A stretch of DNA of 64,000 nucleotides from Pseudomonadota bacterium (GCA_023423695.1 JAFAFA010000120.1:4451-68450), one strand, 5' to 3'; numbered from the stretch's first letter, positions 7,342-16,525 are shown. Numbers and translations are program-made. Notes: a model not told the origin generated them from the letters alone.

Positions 7342-8394
7342 TCACTGGACGACGCGGCTGGGGCGGTCGGCGCGGGGCGGCAGGTAGGCGCCGGTGAAGA
7401 CGTCCGACGCCTTCGGCGTCCGCTCCAGCCCGTTCGCCTTGACCACGATGTCGATGGAGCGCTGGAACCGCTCCGGATCCACGTCGCCCAGCCCGATCCG
7501 CGCGATCTCCGGATGGTTCATTTCCTGCTGAATGGTGGCGACGGTGCGTTCGACCTCGACCTTCTCGTTCAGCAGGGGTTCGCGCTTCATCACCGCCTTG
7601 GTGGACGCCGTCGGATCGGCGATCATGTCCTTGGTGGCGCGGTTGATGGCGCGCAGGAGGCCTTTCACCGCCTCGCCGTTCTCCGTGGCGAAGGCGCGCG
7701 AAACCACGATGGCGTTCGAATAGAGATCCATGCCGTAGTCGCCGTACTTGATGAACCGGAAGTCCTTTTCAGGATTCATGCCGGCCGCCTTGGCGCCGAA
7801 GGTGATGGTGTTGACATAGCCGAGTACGCCGTCCACCTGTCCGCGCATCAGCATCTGCTCGCGCAGGTTCGCCTGCATATTGGTCAGCGTGACCGTTTTG
7901 GCGTCGATTCCGGCCATGGTGGCGAAGGCGGGAAACAGCTTCAGGGCGCCGTCGTTGGCCGGGCTGCCGATGGTCTTGCCTTCGAGATCCTTCGGCGTGC
8001 GGATCGGCCCATCCGCCTTCACGGCGACGGTGAAGGGCGGGGTGTTGTACATCATGTAGACGCCGATGGGCGCCTCGTCCGGCGACTTGGCAGCGAGCGT
8101 GATGAGGGAGTTGATGTCGCCGAACCCGACGTCGTAGGAGCCGGTCGCCACCTTCGTGATAGATGCGCCGGATCCTTCGCCCTGGTCGATGGTGACCTTC
8201 AGCCCCTCTTCCTTGAAATAGCCGTTGTCCTCGGCCAGCAGGATCAACGCCTGGGGCCCCTGGTATTTCCAATTGAGGACCAACTTGACGGGGGTCTCCG
8301 CCATCGCGGCGCCGGCGCCGCCAAGGGAGCCGCCGATCACGCCGAACAGAACGCCCGCCAAGGCCGCGGAGCAGGTGTGCAACAGCTTTCCCAT
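7342..8394 (-). CDS. ABC transporter substrate-binding protein, NMT1/THI5-like (copy 2)
   Basis: A 350-residue periplasmic binding protein, first gene of the operon. A signal peptide runs from MGKLLHTCSAALAG to about AAMAE. The body has LVLNWKYQGPQAL, EEGLKVTIDQGEGS and VGFGDINSLI, close to the copy at 3698-4744. ATG 8394 is used because the 22 codons upstream in the open frame are not signal-like. Having two binding proteins around one permease/ATPase pair suggests two related ligands or two affinities. Expression probably starts from the 168-bp divergent region shared with the LysR gene. Confidence 0.88.
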   Translation of the reverse strand: MGKLLHTCSAALAGVLFGVIGGSLGGAGAAMAETPVKLVLNWKYQGPQALILLAEDNGYFKEEGLKVTIDQGEGSGASITKVATGSYDVGFGDINSLITLAAKSPDEAPIGVYMMYNTPPFTVAVKADGPIRTPKDLEGKTIGSPANDGALKLFPAFATMAGIDAKTVTLTNMQANLREQMLMRGQVDGVLGYVNTITFGAKAAGMNPEKDFRFIKYGDYGMDLYSNAIVVSRAFATENGEAVKGLLRAINRATKDMIADPTASTKAVMKREPLLNEKVEVERTVATIQQEMNHPEIARIGLGDVDPERFQRSIDIVVKANGLERTPKASDVFTGAYLPPRADRPSRVVQ

Positions 8395-8561
8395 GAGGCC
8401 GCCATCTCCCGTGAAGTGTGGCAGGACGCCCACCGGCCGGCTTCGTCCGGCTTGGCGCATCCTGGGGACGGGGGAAGGCTATGCGTGCGCGAACATCACC
8501 TCAAACGCCGATTTTCTGCTAAGGTGGTGCCGAAAAGTATACACCCGGAGAGTTGAGCGGC
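8395..8561. promoter_or_regulatory. Divergent promoter region between the ABC operon and the LysR gene
   Basis: 167 bp without a gene, between oppositely oriented starts. Near the LysR gene there is an interrupted inverted repeat TTTTC-N15-GAAAA (about 8513-8537), of the size LysR-type regulators bind, followed by GTATAC and a GGAG ribosome site. The assignment as LysR target is inference from position. Confidence 0.45.
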
Positions 8562-9479
8562 ATGAGGCACCTGCGTATCTGGCGCTACGTGGACGAGGCG
8601 GCGCGGTTCGGTTCCCTGCGCAAGGCGGCGGAGCATCTGAACATCACCCCCTCCGCGCTGCAGCGGCGCATCCAGGATGTGGAGGAAGACCTGGGGGCGG
8701 AGATCTTCGAACGCTCGGCCCAGGGCATCCGCCTGACCGCGGCGGGGGAGAGCTTCATCCGCTGGGTGCGCGCCCAGGCCGCGGATTTGGAGCGCGTGCG
8801 GTCGCAGATCGAGGACCTGTCGGGAATGAGGCGCGGCCATGTGCGGATCGCCTGCAGCCAGGCGCTGGTCAGCTCCTTCCTCGCCGAGGAGATATCGGCC
8901 TTCCGCGAGCAGTTTCCGCTGGTCAGCTTCGAGATCCTGGTGGTTTCCCAGGGCACGGCGCTGAAGATGCTCGGCGATTTCGAGGCCGACATCGCCATCA
9001 TCTTCAGCCCGCGCCGGACGGCGGAATTCCAACCGCTGATGACGCTCGGCCAGCGGGTCGTCGCGATCATGGCCGCCGACCACCCCCTGGCGGGCCGGCC
9101 GAGCCTGCGTCTGCGCGATTGCGCCCCCTATCCCATCGCCTTGCCGGACGCCAGCTTCGGGACGCGCACCATCCTGGACGAGATGCTGGCGGTCAGCTCC
9201 ACCAAGCTGTCGGTGGAGCTGGAATCCAATTCCTTCGAGATGCTGCGCAACCTTGCCCGCACCGGAAAGGTCATAACCTTCCAGATCGAGATCGGAGCCC
9301 CCTCTCCGGCCCTTGAACCGGGCCTGACGGTGATCCCGTTGAGCGACATCGATTTGGCTCACGGCCCGCTGGTGCTGGGGCAGCAGAAGGGGCGCACCCT
9401 GCCGGTCGCCTCCGCCAAGTTCGCCGAGCAGCTCTCCCGCCGTCTCGATGAAATGCGCCGGACGCCGCAGCCGGCCTGA
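8562..9479 (+). CDS. LysR-family transcriptional regulator
   Basis: A 305-residue regulator with an N-terminal winged helix (RHLRIWRYVDEAARFGSLRKAAEHLN, then ALQRRIQDVE and LFER-like IFERSAQGIRLT) and a C-terminal LysR substrate domain from about residue 90 (HVRIACSQALV, ILVVSQGTALKML, PYPIALPD). ATG 8562 has GGAG 11 bases upstream; the TTG at 8553 would leave no room for a ribosome site. It is divergent from the NMT1/THI5 ABC operon, the usual arrangement for a LysR activator of an uptake and catabolic operon. The effector is unknown. Confidence 0.88.
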   Translation: MRHLRIWRYVDEAARFGSLRKAAEHLNITPSALQRRIQDVEEDLGAEIFERSAQGIRLTAAGESFIRWVRAQAADLERVRSQIEDLSGMRRGHVRIACSQALVSSFLAEEISAFREQFPLVSFEILVVSQGTALKMLGDFEADIAIIFSPRRTAEFQPLMTLGQRVVAIMAADHPLAGRPSLRLRDCAPYPIALPDASFGTRTILDEMLAVSSTKLSVELESNSFEMLRNLARTGKVITFQIEIGAPSPALEPGLTVIPLSDIDLAHGPLVLGQQKGRTLPVASAKFAEQLSRRLDEMRRTPQPA

Positions 9480-9575
9480 CGGCTTCCCGCCGAACGGGGT
9501 TGGCCTCGCTGTTGTCTTCCGTCGGCGGCTCGGTCAATGTTTGCGTCCGACACAACAATCCAGGAAATCCTGTCG

Positions 9576-10520
9576 ATGCCGTCACCCCTGCAATCGACCA
9601 CGTCCGTTGCGGTGCTTGGCTGCGGCCTGATCGGCGAGAGCTGGTCGGCCCTGTTCCTTGCCCATGGGCTGGACGTGGTGGCCTGGGATCCCGACGACGG
9701 CGTGCTGTCCGCCCTGCCGGAGCGCGTGGAGCCGCTGCTCGCGCAGTTGCGGGCGCTCGGCCCCGTGGCCGACCGGCCCGGCCGCCTGTCCGTCGCTCCA
9801 TCGGTCGCCGCCGCCGTCGGCACTGCCGGGTGGATCCAGGAGAACGCGCCCGAGAAGACCGCCATCAAGCACGCCCTCTATGCCGAGGTGGAGGCCGCGG
9901 CGCCGCCGGACGCGGTGATCGCCAGCAGCACCTCCTCGCTGACCTGGACCGATCTGGCGGCTGGCGTGACGCGGCGTGACCGGTTCATCACCGCGCACCC
10001 CTTCAATCCGCCGCATCTGATGCCGCTGGTCGAGCTGTTCGCCGCCGATGAGTGGACGCTGGGCCGCGCCGAGACCTTCTATCGAAGCCTCGGGCGCGTG
10101 ACGGTGGCGCTGAAGAAGGATGCGGTCGGCCACATCGCCAACCGCCTCGCCTCCGCCCTGTGGCGCGAGGCGGTGAACATCGTCGCGGAGGGCATCGCCG
10201 ATGTCGGCGACGTCGATGCGGCGCTGGTCCACGGTCCTGGCCTGCGCTGGTCGGTGATCGGCGCCCATATGGCCTATCATCTGGGCGGCGGTCCCGGCGG
10301 CATCGCCCATTACCTCGACCATCTCGGGCCGAGCCAGGAGCGGCGCTGGGCGACGCTCGGCACCCCGAGTTTGACCCCCGAAGTTCGCCGGCTGCTGATC
10401 GAGGGAATTGCACAGGAGGCCGCCGGGCGCTCCGTCGCCATGCTGGAGGCCGAACGCGACCGCGGGCTGATGCTGGCGCTGGCCGCCCGGCGGAAAGCCG
10501 AGGAAGGAGAAAACACGTGA
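9576..10520 (+). CDS. 3-hydroxyacyl-CoA dehydrogenase family protein
   Basis: A 314-residue NAD-dependent dehydrogenase. The Rossmann motif is VAVLGCGLIG; ENAPEK and SSTSSLTWTDLA match the HAD N-domain, the catalytic-His segment is TAHPFNPPHLMPLVE, and the C-domain has GHIANRLASALWREAVNIV and GPGLRWSVIG. The HPFNPP-LMPLVE form is also typical of L-carnitine dehydrogenase and 3-hydroxybutyryl-type enzymes, so the substrate may be a free or CoA-linked 3-hydroxy acid. ATG 9576 has AGGA 10 bases upstream. Its TGA overlaps the GTG start of the racemase-family gene, so the two are cotranslated. Confidence 0.85.
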   Translation: MPSPLQSTTSVAVLGCGLIGESWSALFLAHGLDVVAWDPDDGVLSALPERVEPLLAQLRALGPVADRPGRLSVAPSVAAAVGTAGWIQENAPEKTAIKHALYAEVEAAAPPDAVIASSTSSLTWTDLAAGVTRRDRFITAHPFNPPHLMPLVELFAADEWTLGRAETFYRSLGRVTVALKKDAVGHIANRLASALWREAVNIVAEGIADVGDVDAALVHGPGLRWSVIGAHMAYHLGGGPGGIAHYLDHLGPSQERRWATLGTPSLTPEVRRLLIEGIAQEAAGRSVAMLEAERDRGLMLALAARRKAEEGENT

Positions 10521-11254
10521 CCCATGATACGGCTGCCGGCAGCAGCGCGCCTGTGCAGGGACCGCGCATCGCCCTGATCCATGCGCTGGAGGAGTCGGTC
10601 GTCCCGGCGCGGACCGCCTTCCGGGCGCATTGGCCGGCGGCGCGGATTTTCGACCTTCTCGACACCTCGCTGGCCGTCGATCTGGCCGAGGCGGGCCGGC
10701 TCAACGAGGCGATGATGGGGCGTTTCCGCACGCTGGCCGATTATGCCGCCGGCACGGCGGGAGCGGGCGGGCGGACGGCGGGCATCCTGTTCACCTGCTC
10801 CGCCTTCGCCCCGGCCATCGACGCGGTCAAGCCGCATCTGCCGATTCCGGTGTTCCGCCCGAACGAGGCGGCATTCGAGGCGGCCATGGCGATCGGCAAC
10901 CGGATCGGAATCGTCGTCAGCTTCGGCCCCTCCGCCGACTCGCTGCGCTCCGAGCTACTGGCGATGGCCGCCGCCGCCGGCCGCCGGATCGAGGCCGTAG
11001 TCGCCGTCGCCGACGGTGCGTTGGCCGCGCTCAAGTGCGGCGACGGCGATGGCCACGACGACCGCGTGGTGCAGGCCGCGGGCCGGTTGCGGGACTGCGA
11101 CGTCGTCGTTCTCGGCCAATTCTCGATGGCGCGGGCGCAGGCGAGGGTGCAGCCGCTTTTGACCGTTCCGGTGCTCACCACGCCCGGAGCGGCGGTGGAG
11201 GCGCTGCGCCGGCTGACCGAGCCGGCATCGCCCCCTGCATCGCCTGCGTCATAG
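10517..11254 (+). CDS. Aspartate/glutamate racemase family protein
   Basis: A 245-residue protein starting at GTG 10517 inside the stop of the preceding gene. It shows the two-domain racemase pattern: IALIHALEESVVPA at the N-terminus, the first catalytic Cys in ILFTCSAFAPAID, the PVFRPNEAAFEAA segment, IGIVVSFGPSADSL, and DCDVVVLGQFSMARA where a second Cys would be expected in hydantoin or glutamate racemases. With one Cys and a Q-F-S-M segment it is more like the broad Asp/Glu racemase superfamily of uncertain function. Coupling with a 3-hydroxyacyl dehydrogenase suggests work on the same hydroxy or amino acid. Confidence 0.75.
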   Translation: MTHDTAAGSSAPVQGPRIALIHALEESVVPARTAFRAHWPAARIFDLLDTSLAVDLAEAGRLNEAMMGRFRTLADYAAGTAGAGGRTAGILFTCSAFAPAIDAVKPHLPIPVFRPNEAAFEAAMAIGNRIGIVVSFGPSADSLRSELLAMAAAAGRRIEAVVAVADGALAALKCGDGDGHDDRVVQAAGRLRDCDVVVLGQFSMARAQARVQPLLTVPVLTTPGAAVEALRRLTEPASPPASPAS

Positions 11255-11314
11255 CCAACCGGCGCACCGACGTCCCCGGCGCATCCGGCCGGGGACGGGG
11301 TGACGGCGCGGGGT

Positions 11315-14300
11315 TCACGCCGCGGCGGCGACCCGCTCCAGCTTGGCGGGAATGCCCTGGCGCACCGAGGTTCCGGCGATGGGATCGACCCACACCGACG
11401 CACCGTGGCGGGTCGGGTCGGCGAGGCCCAGGTCGTTGAGGTTGACGCCCGCGCCGATCTCCGGCACGTCGGGCTGGCTCTTGCCGCCGATGACGTGCGG
11501 GCGGGCGCCGTACTCCTTGTGGCCGAAGCCGTGCTCCATCGCCAGCACGCCCGCCATGACGCCGTGGCGGACGATGGCCGTCGCCAGTTCGCTGCCGCCG
11601 GGCGTGGCGATGCGGATGCGGTCGCCGGTTTCGATGCCGAGACGCCGGGCGTCCTCCGCGTTGATGCCGACCGGGTTCTCCGGGTGCAGATGGCGCAGGC
11701 GGCTCGCCGCGATGGTATAGGCGCTGACCAGCACTGACTTCGAACTGATCAACTGGAACGGCCACTCCTCCGCCCTGTGGACTTGCCGCACCGGCGTGCC
11801 GTCGGCGAACACGGGTTCCATCCAGGTCGCCGTGCCGGTCCACCGCTTGCCGGTGACGCTGCTCTTCGCGGCGCCGAGCGCCTCGTTGTAGACCAGCAGC
11901 CCGCCCTTGAAGCGGTGGGTCGCCTTGTCGCCCTCGAAGCCCTCGGCCTGGTTCTGGTAACGGCCGCCGCGGGCGAGGATGAAGGCGACCTTGCGCCATT
12001 CCTCCTCCTTCAGCGTCGCCTTCACGGCGGGCAGCACGCGCTCCACACCCGACCAGGCGATGTCCTCGTCGGAGGCGTCGGGCACCGGCTGCTTGCCGAG
12101 CCAGGCGATGTTGGCGCCGCCGCGCAGATACCAGTCCTCCGGCCGCTCCAGGGGATGCCTGTTGCCCTCCATGTCCTCGATGGCGCCGGGACCGAAGCCC
12201 GGCAGGCCCAGGCGCTTGGCGGCGGCGATCAGGAAGGTTTCCATCTGGACGTGCTGTCCGTCGGCCAGTGCCGCGGTGCGTGGCTTCACCACCGGCCAGC
12301 GGGCGGTCGAGGTCTTGGTCGGCACCCCGCCCCAGGGCGAGGCCCAACCCCAGGTCTCGTACAGCACCGTGTCCGGCACGATGTAGTCGGCGAAGGCCGT
12401 GGACTCGTTGATGAAGGGATCGATGGCGACGATCAGCGGCAGCGCCTTCGGGTCGCGCAGCTTCGCCTCGACCGCGGCGCGGACGCCGGGGATGCCGTAG
12501 ACCGGGTTGGAGTTCCACAGGAACAGCGCCTTCAGCGGGTACGGATAGCCGTCCACGACACCGCTGGTCAGATATTCGGTCGTCAGCTGCGGCGCGTTGG
12601 GATACCAGGGCGCCTTCGCCGGGTAGGGCTTGCCCGCCTCCTTCTTCGCCTTGAACTCGCTCGACCGCTCGTAGGGCACCGGGCGGCTGATGGCGACGCC
12701 CGACGGCTTCACGGCGCCGGGGAAGCTGGCGAGCTTGTAGCGCGGGCCGTCCTGCTCATCCGCGAAACGGCCGCCGCCGAAGATGGTGCCGCCCTTCCAG
12801 TTCAGGTTGCCGATCAGCGTGTTCAGCGTGACCACGCCGAAAGCGTTGTAGAAGCCGTTGCCCGCCATCATGCCGCCATGGGCGTTCGCGGCGGCCTTCT
12901 TGCCGTGGCTGGTGAACTCGCGGGCCAAACCGGCGATGACGTCAGCCGGAATGCCGCAGATCCCGGCGTAGGCGCGCAGGTCCAGCTTCATGGCCTCGTC
13001 GCGCAGCAGGGTCAGGCTGGTCTTCACCGCAAGCTCGCCACCCGGCGCCGCCACCGTTCCATCGTGGAACGGCACCGCCGGTCCCGTCAGGGCGTCGTGA
13101 GCCGCAGGCGTCCCCGTGGGGTCGAGCACCACGAAGGCGTCCTTGTCGCCGTACCGCTCCTTCTCGTCCAGCGTCACCCAACCCATGTCGGAGGCGCGCA
13201 GCATGCGGCCCTCGCGTGGGTGGCCCTTCTGCACGATCACGAGGTGAGTGGCGTTGCACCAGCCCGCCTCGCCGGCGGCCTCGGCAGCCTTGCCGTTGGG
13301 CTGGGACAGATAGTTGGCGTCGATGCGCCCATTCTCGAACATCCAGCGCATCAGGCCCATGACGAGGGCGCCGTCGGCGCCCGGCCGGATCGGAATCCAG
13401 TTGGAGCGTTCGGCGACCGCGCGGTTGTCGGCGTTGGTCAGCACCGGATCGACGACGACGTAGTTCAGCACGCCGTCGGTGCGTCCCTTGGCGAGCAGCA
13501 TGGCTTGCCGCTTGAACGGGTTGCCCGCGTTCGACGGCGCCGTGCCGATGAACAGCACGAACTCGGCGTTCTGCAGGTCCGGCTTGGCGTGCGGCATCTT
13601 CTTGGCGTCGCCGAACACCGCACCGGAGCCGGAGCGGTAGGCGCCGCCGCAGTAGGAGCCGTGGCCGACGAAGTTGATGGTGCCCAGCGCCTGGTTGAAG
13701 AAGCGCCGCACGAACGGCTCGCGCCCGTCGTTCACCGAGGACAGCAGGGCCACCTGGTTGACCTTCGGTCCCAGTTCCGGCGCCGCCGGATCGATGGGGG
13801 TCCTGATGTCGCGCAGAGCCCGCAGTCCGTCGACATGCCCTTCGCCGAACAGGTCGCCGCCTTCCGCGATTTCCTCGACCAGCTTTTCGAAGGCAATCGG
13901 CTCCCACTTGCCCGAGCCGCGCGGCCCGACGCGCTTCATCGGCGTGGTGACGCGGAACGGCGAGGTCAGCATTTCCAGCGCCGCGTTGCCGCGCCCGCAG
14001 GCAGTCGAGCGGCCCTGGAGCCCCTTCTCGTCCAGTCGCGACAGCGACTTGAAGCTCTCCTTGATCGGCGTGGCGTAGGGGAGGAACGGGTCGGTGGACA
14101 GTGGGCTGTAGGGGTTGCCCGCGACGCGCAGCACCCTGTTCTTCTCGACATCCACGCGGACGCGCACGCCGCACAGCGTGGTGCAGCCGAGGCAGGCGAC
14201 GTTGGTGACGATCTGTCCGGGCGTCAGGGCGATGTCGCCGCTCTTCGGATCGACGCGGAATTCCGGCTTGGGCGCGTTGCCCGAGATGGCGTGGTCGGGC

Positions 14301-14422
14301 CGCTCCCCGGCCCAGGCGCCCTTCACCAGCTTGCGGCCGGTTTCGGAGAAGCCGCCGATGAAGGCGGCGAGCGCGCCGCCCGCGGCGGTGGTCTTCAGAA
14401 GGAGGCGACGGGTGATGGACAT
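11315..14422 (-). CDS. ttrA: Tetrathionate reductase catalytic subunit A (molybdopterin oxidoreductase)
   Basis: A 1035-residue molybdopterin guanine dinucleotide enzyme that reduces tetrathionate to thiosulfate in the periplasm during anaerobic respiration. The N-terminus has a twin-arginine signal (SITRRLLLK, then a hydrophobic stretch). Cys77, Cys80 and Cys84 with the later TACGRGNAA form the 4Fe-4S site; cofactor-domain segments such as VGHGSYCGGAYRSGSG and GTAPSNAGNPFKRQ follow, and a C-terminal dinucleotide-binding domain is present. Length agrees with TtrA, which is longer than most DMSO reductase relatives. It is last of ttrB-ttrC-ttrA, 30 bp after ttrC. Arsenate or selenate reductases are relatives, but the ttrSR genes favour tetrathionate. 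Confidence 0.85.
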   Translation of the reverse strand: MSITRRLLLKTTAAGGALAAFIGGFSETGRKLVKGAWAGERPDHAISGNAPKPEFRVDPKSGDIALTPGQIVTNVACLGCTTLCGVRVRVDVEKNRVLRVAGNPYSPLSTDPFLPYATPIKESFKSLSRLDEKGLQGRSTACGRGNAALEMLTSPFRVTTPMKRVGPRGSGKWEPIAFEKLVEEIAEGGDLFGEGHVDGLRALRDIRTPIDPAAPELGPKVNQVALLSSVNDGREPFVRRFFNQALGTINFVGHGSYCGGAYRSGSGAVFGDAKKMPHAKPDLQNAEFVLFIGTAPSNAGNPFKRQAMLLAKGRTDGVLNYVVVDPVLTNADNRAVAERSNWIPIRPGADGALVMGLMRWMFENGRIDANYLSQPNGKAAEAAGEAGWCNATHLVIVQKGHPREGRMLRASDMGWVTLDEKERYGDKDAFVVLDPTGTPAAHDALTGPAVPFHDGTVAAPGGELAVKTSLTLLRDEAMKLDLRAYAGICGIPADVIAGLAREFTSHGKKAAANAHGGMMAGNGFYNAFGVVTLNTLIGNLNWKGGTIFGGGRFADEQDGPRYKLASFPGAVKPSGVAISRPVPYERSSEFKAKKEAGKPYPAKAPWYPNAPQLTTEYLTSGVVDGYPYPLKALFLWNSNPVYGIPGVRAAVEAKLRDPKALPLIVAIDPFINESTAFADYIVPDTVLYETWGWASPWGGVPTKTSTARWPVVKPRTAALADGQHVQMETFLIAAAKRLGLPGFGPGAIEDMEGNRHPLERPEDWYLRGGANIAWLGKQPVPDASDEDIAWSGVERVLPAVKATLKEEEWRKVAFILARGGRYQNQAEGFEGDKATHRFKGGLLVYNEALGAAKSSVTGKRWTGTATWMEPVFADGTPVRQVHRAEEWPFQLISSKSVLVSAYTIAASRLRHLHPENPVGINAEDARRLGIETGDRIRIATPGGSELATAIVRHGVMAGVLAMEHGFGHKEYGARPHVIGGKSQPDVPEIGAGVNLNDLGLADPTRHGASVWVDPIAGTSVRQGIPAKLERVAAAA

Positions 14423-14452
14423 GACGGTGACTCCTTTGATCCCCTTACGCGG

Positions 14453-15586
14453 TCATTCGGCGGCGGCCACGGCACGGTCGGCGGCATGAGCGGCACGGAC
14501 CGGGCGGGGCGCCGGATGGCGCGGGGTCGGCAGGACGGCGGTGATGACGAGGAGAAGGAAGAGCCACAGGCCGGCGGTGCCGATGATCCCGAGCAGGCCG
14601 TCCGGACCGGCCGGCAGCGCGTACTCGTAGAAGCCGGCGCCGGTCTTCGGCACGGTCTGGCCGCCAATGAACACGGTCCAGCGGAACATCCAGGCGCTGT
14701 GGACGGCGATCAGGCCGGTCAGCAGGCCGGTTCCCACCGGTTTGGCAACGGCGACGGCGAAGGGGACCACAGTCGCCAGCACGGCCCAGAGCGCCGTGAC
14801 CCGCCACGCCTCGGAATTCGCCACGCTCTCCAGCGCTTCGGCATGGGTCCGGTCGATCCCGAACAGGCCGAGCGCCAGCCACAGCCCGCCCACCGCCATC
14901 ACCGCGCCCAGGAACCCGGCGAGCAGGCGGTTGGCCCGCGCCTCCACCGCATGGTCGTTACCGGCGGCGAAGCGGTTCAGGATCAGCACCAGGCCGGCAG
15001 CCCCGACCAGCGCGGTCGTCAGGAACTGCACCGGCAGGAAGGGCGTGTGCCACAGCGGGCGCGCCTTCACGACGGCCACCTCGGCACCGGTGTAGAGCGC
15101 GACCAGGGTCGCTCCGGCGAGCACGACCAGACCCGTGATACGGATCAGCCGGTCGTCGCGCCCGCCGCCGAGCGCGGCAAGCCGGTACAGCGCCCCCAGG
15201 CGGCTGTCCACCCGGCCCTGCTCCTGGAACTCCTCGCGGAAGCAGGCCCAGGCGTAGGCCAGCAGGCCCGTGACGTAGAAGGGGATGAAGACCGAACCCC
15301 ACCACATCCAGGACGTCGGCCGGAACACCACGTAGAAGTGCCAGAAGCGGCCGGGCTGGTGCAGGTCGGACAGCAGCGCGACCGGCGCGGCCAGCCCGCA
15401 GGTCAGCGCCACCAGCAGGGCGACGCGGCCGAGCTTGCGCCATTCCTCGCGAGCGAAGGCGTAGCCGGGCAGGCTCAGCAGAACGCCGCCGACCGACAGG
15501 CCGATCAGGAAGAAATACTGCACGGCCCAGGGAAGCCACGCGACCTCGCGGGTCACGTTGATGACCTCGACGATGTTGGTGTCCAT
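14453..15586 (-). CDS. ttrC: Tetrathionate reductase membrane subunit C (NrfD/PsrC family)
   Basis: A 377-residue polytopic membrane protein with about nine hydrophobic helices, of the NrfD/PsrC family that oxidises quinol and passes electrons to the TtrB ferredoxin subunit. Examples of membrane segments are AVQYFFLIGLSVGGVLLSLPG and VALLVALTCGLAAPVALL, with the conserved DLHQPGRFW and SWMWWGS surfaces. ATG 15586 shares one base with the ttrB stop (TGATG), indicating coupled translation; the open frame upstream belongs to ttrB in another phase. Confidence 0.85.
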   Translation of the reverse strand: MDTNIVEVINVTREVAWLPWAVQYFFLIGLSVGGVLLSLPGYAFAREEWRKLGRVALLVALTCGLAAPVALLSDLHQPGRFWHFYVVFRPTSWMWWGSVFIPFYVTGLLAYAWACFREEFQEQGRVDSRLGALYRLAALGGGRDDRLIRITGLVVLAGATLVALYTGAEVAVVKARPLWHTPFLPVQFLTTALVGAAGLVLILNRFAAGNDHAVEARANRLLAGFLGAVMAVGGLWLALGLFGIDRTHAEALESVANSEAWRVTALWAVLATVVPFAVAVAKPVGTGLLTGLIAVHSAWMFRWTVFIGGQTVPKTGAGFYEYALPAGPDGLLGIIGTAGLWLFLLLVITAVLPTPRHPAPRPVRAAHAADRAVAAAE

Positions 15587-16347
15587 CACGCATGCTCCTT
15601 CTCGACTTGGGCCTCGGCATGCGGCTGGGCGCTCGGGCGCCACAGGGTCGGCGTGCCGTCCACCTTGCCTTGGAACTTCGGATCGAGGCCGATGTAGAAG
15701 ACCCGCGGCTGCGTGCCCTGCTCCGGTTTCAGGACCTTGGGGTCCTCCTCGCGGACCAGCCTGGAAACGGTGCTGTCCGGGTCGTTCAGATCACCGAAGA
15801 TGCGGGCGCCGCCGACGCAGGTTTCGACGCAGGCCGGCAGCAGCCCGGCATCCACGCGGTGGACGCAGAAGGTGCATTTGTCGGCGGTCTGGGTCTCGTG
15901 GTTGATGAAGCGCGCGTCGTAGGGGCAGGCCTGGACGCAGTAGGCGCAACCGACGCACACCGTGTTGTCCACCACCACGATGCCATCCTTGCGCTGATAC
16001 GTGGCGCCGGTCGGGCAGACGGGGATGCAGGGCGCGTCCTCGCAGTGGTTGCACAGGCGCGGCAGCATGTAGGAGCCGGTCTTGCCCTGCTCCGTCACCT
16101 CGTAGGTCGAGACGATGGTGCGGAAGCTGTTCTCCGGAACGTCGTTCTCCATGATGCAGGCGACCGTGCAGGCCTGGCAGCCGACGCATTTGCGCACGTC
16201 CACCACCATGCCCCAGCGATGCGCCGCGTCGCCGCCCTTGCGCGCCTGCGCGGCCTCGGCCGGCATCAGCGTGGCCGGCACCGCAGCCGCCGCCCCCACC
16301 GTGGCGGCACCGACGCCGCGGAAGAAGTTGCGTCGTGTTTGGTCCAT
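15586..16347 (-). CDS. ttrB: Tetrathionate reductase iron-sulfur subunit B
   Basis: A 253-residue ferredoxin-like electron carrier with a twin-arginine signal (TRRNFFRGVGAAT) and four 4Fe-4S motifs: CVGCQACTVAC, CNHCEDAPCIPVCP, CVGCAYCVQACP and CTFCVHRV-with-CVETC. It transfers electrons from TtrC to TtrA. Start ATG 16347 places the RR motif at residue 5-6; the 30 codons upstream are not plausible leader. It opens the structural operon, and a palindrome about 110 bp upstream is a candidate TtrR site. Confidence 0.88.
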   Translation of the reverse strand: MDQTRRNFFRGVGAATVGAAAAVPATLMPAEAAQARKGGDAAHRWGMVVDVRKCVGCQACTVACIMENDVPENSFRTIVSTYEVTEQGKTGSYMLPRLCNHCEDAPCIPVCPTGATYQRKDGIVVVDNTVCVGCAYCVQACPYDARFINHETQTADKCTFCVHRVDAGLLPACVETCVGGARIFGDLNDPDSTVSRLVREEDPKVLKPEQGTQPRVFYIGLDPKFQGKVDGTPTLWRPSAQPHAEAQVEKEHA

Positions 16348-16456
16348 GGCAGACCCCTTCGCACGTATTCCATGGCCCGCGCAGTGACGCGGGGCTCTTA
16401 CGGTGCGAAGGTACCGGGGAGGGGCCGTCCATCCCATTGGGGCGATTCGCAGATCT

Positions 16457-16474
16457 TTTGGGGTTTACCCCAAA
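16457..16474. promoter_or_regulatory. Candidate TtrR operator upstream of ttrB
   Basis: A perfect 7-bp inverted repeat TTTGGGG-TTTA-CCCCAAA in the 178-bp gap between ttrR and ttrB, about 110 bp before the ttrB start. It has no T run on the minus strand, so it is not a convincing terminator of ttrSR, and an AT-rich centre in GC-rich flanks fits a protein-binding site. Assignment to the TtrR response regulator is inferred from position. Confidence 0.5.
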
Positions 16475-16525
16475 GACAATCTGTCGCAGGTCCCACTCGA
16501 ATGCCGCTTACGCTTCGTTAAGCCG

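Noticed and set aside
11777..15697. A 1306-codon open frame on the plus strand
   Set aside because: Antisense to ttrA and ttrC; composition is that of a shadow frame with no domain.
16457..16474. Terminator for ttrSR
   Set aside because: Only 7 bp of stem and no T run in the minus-strand direction; an operator fits better.
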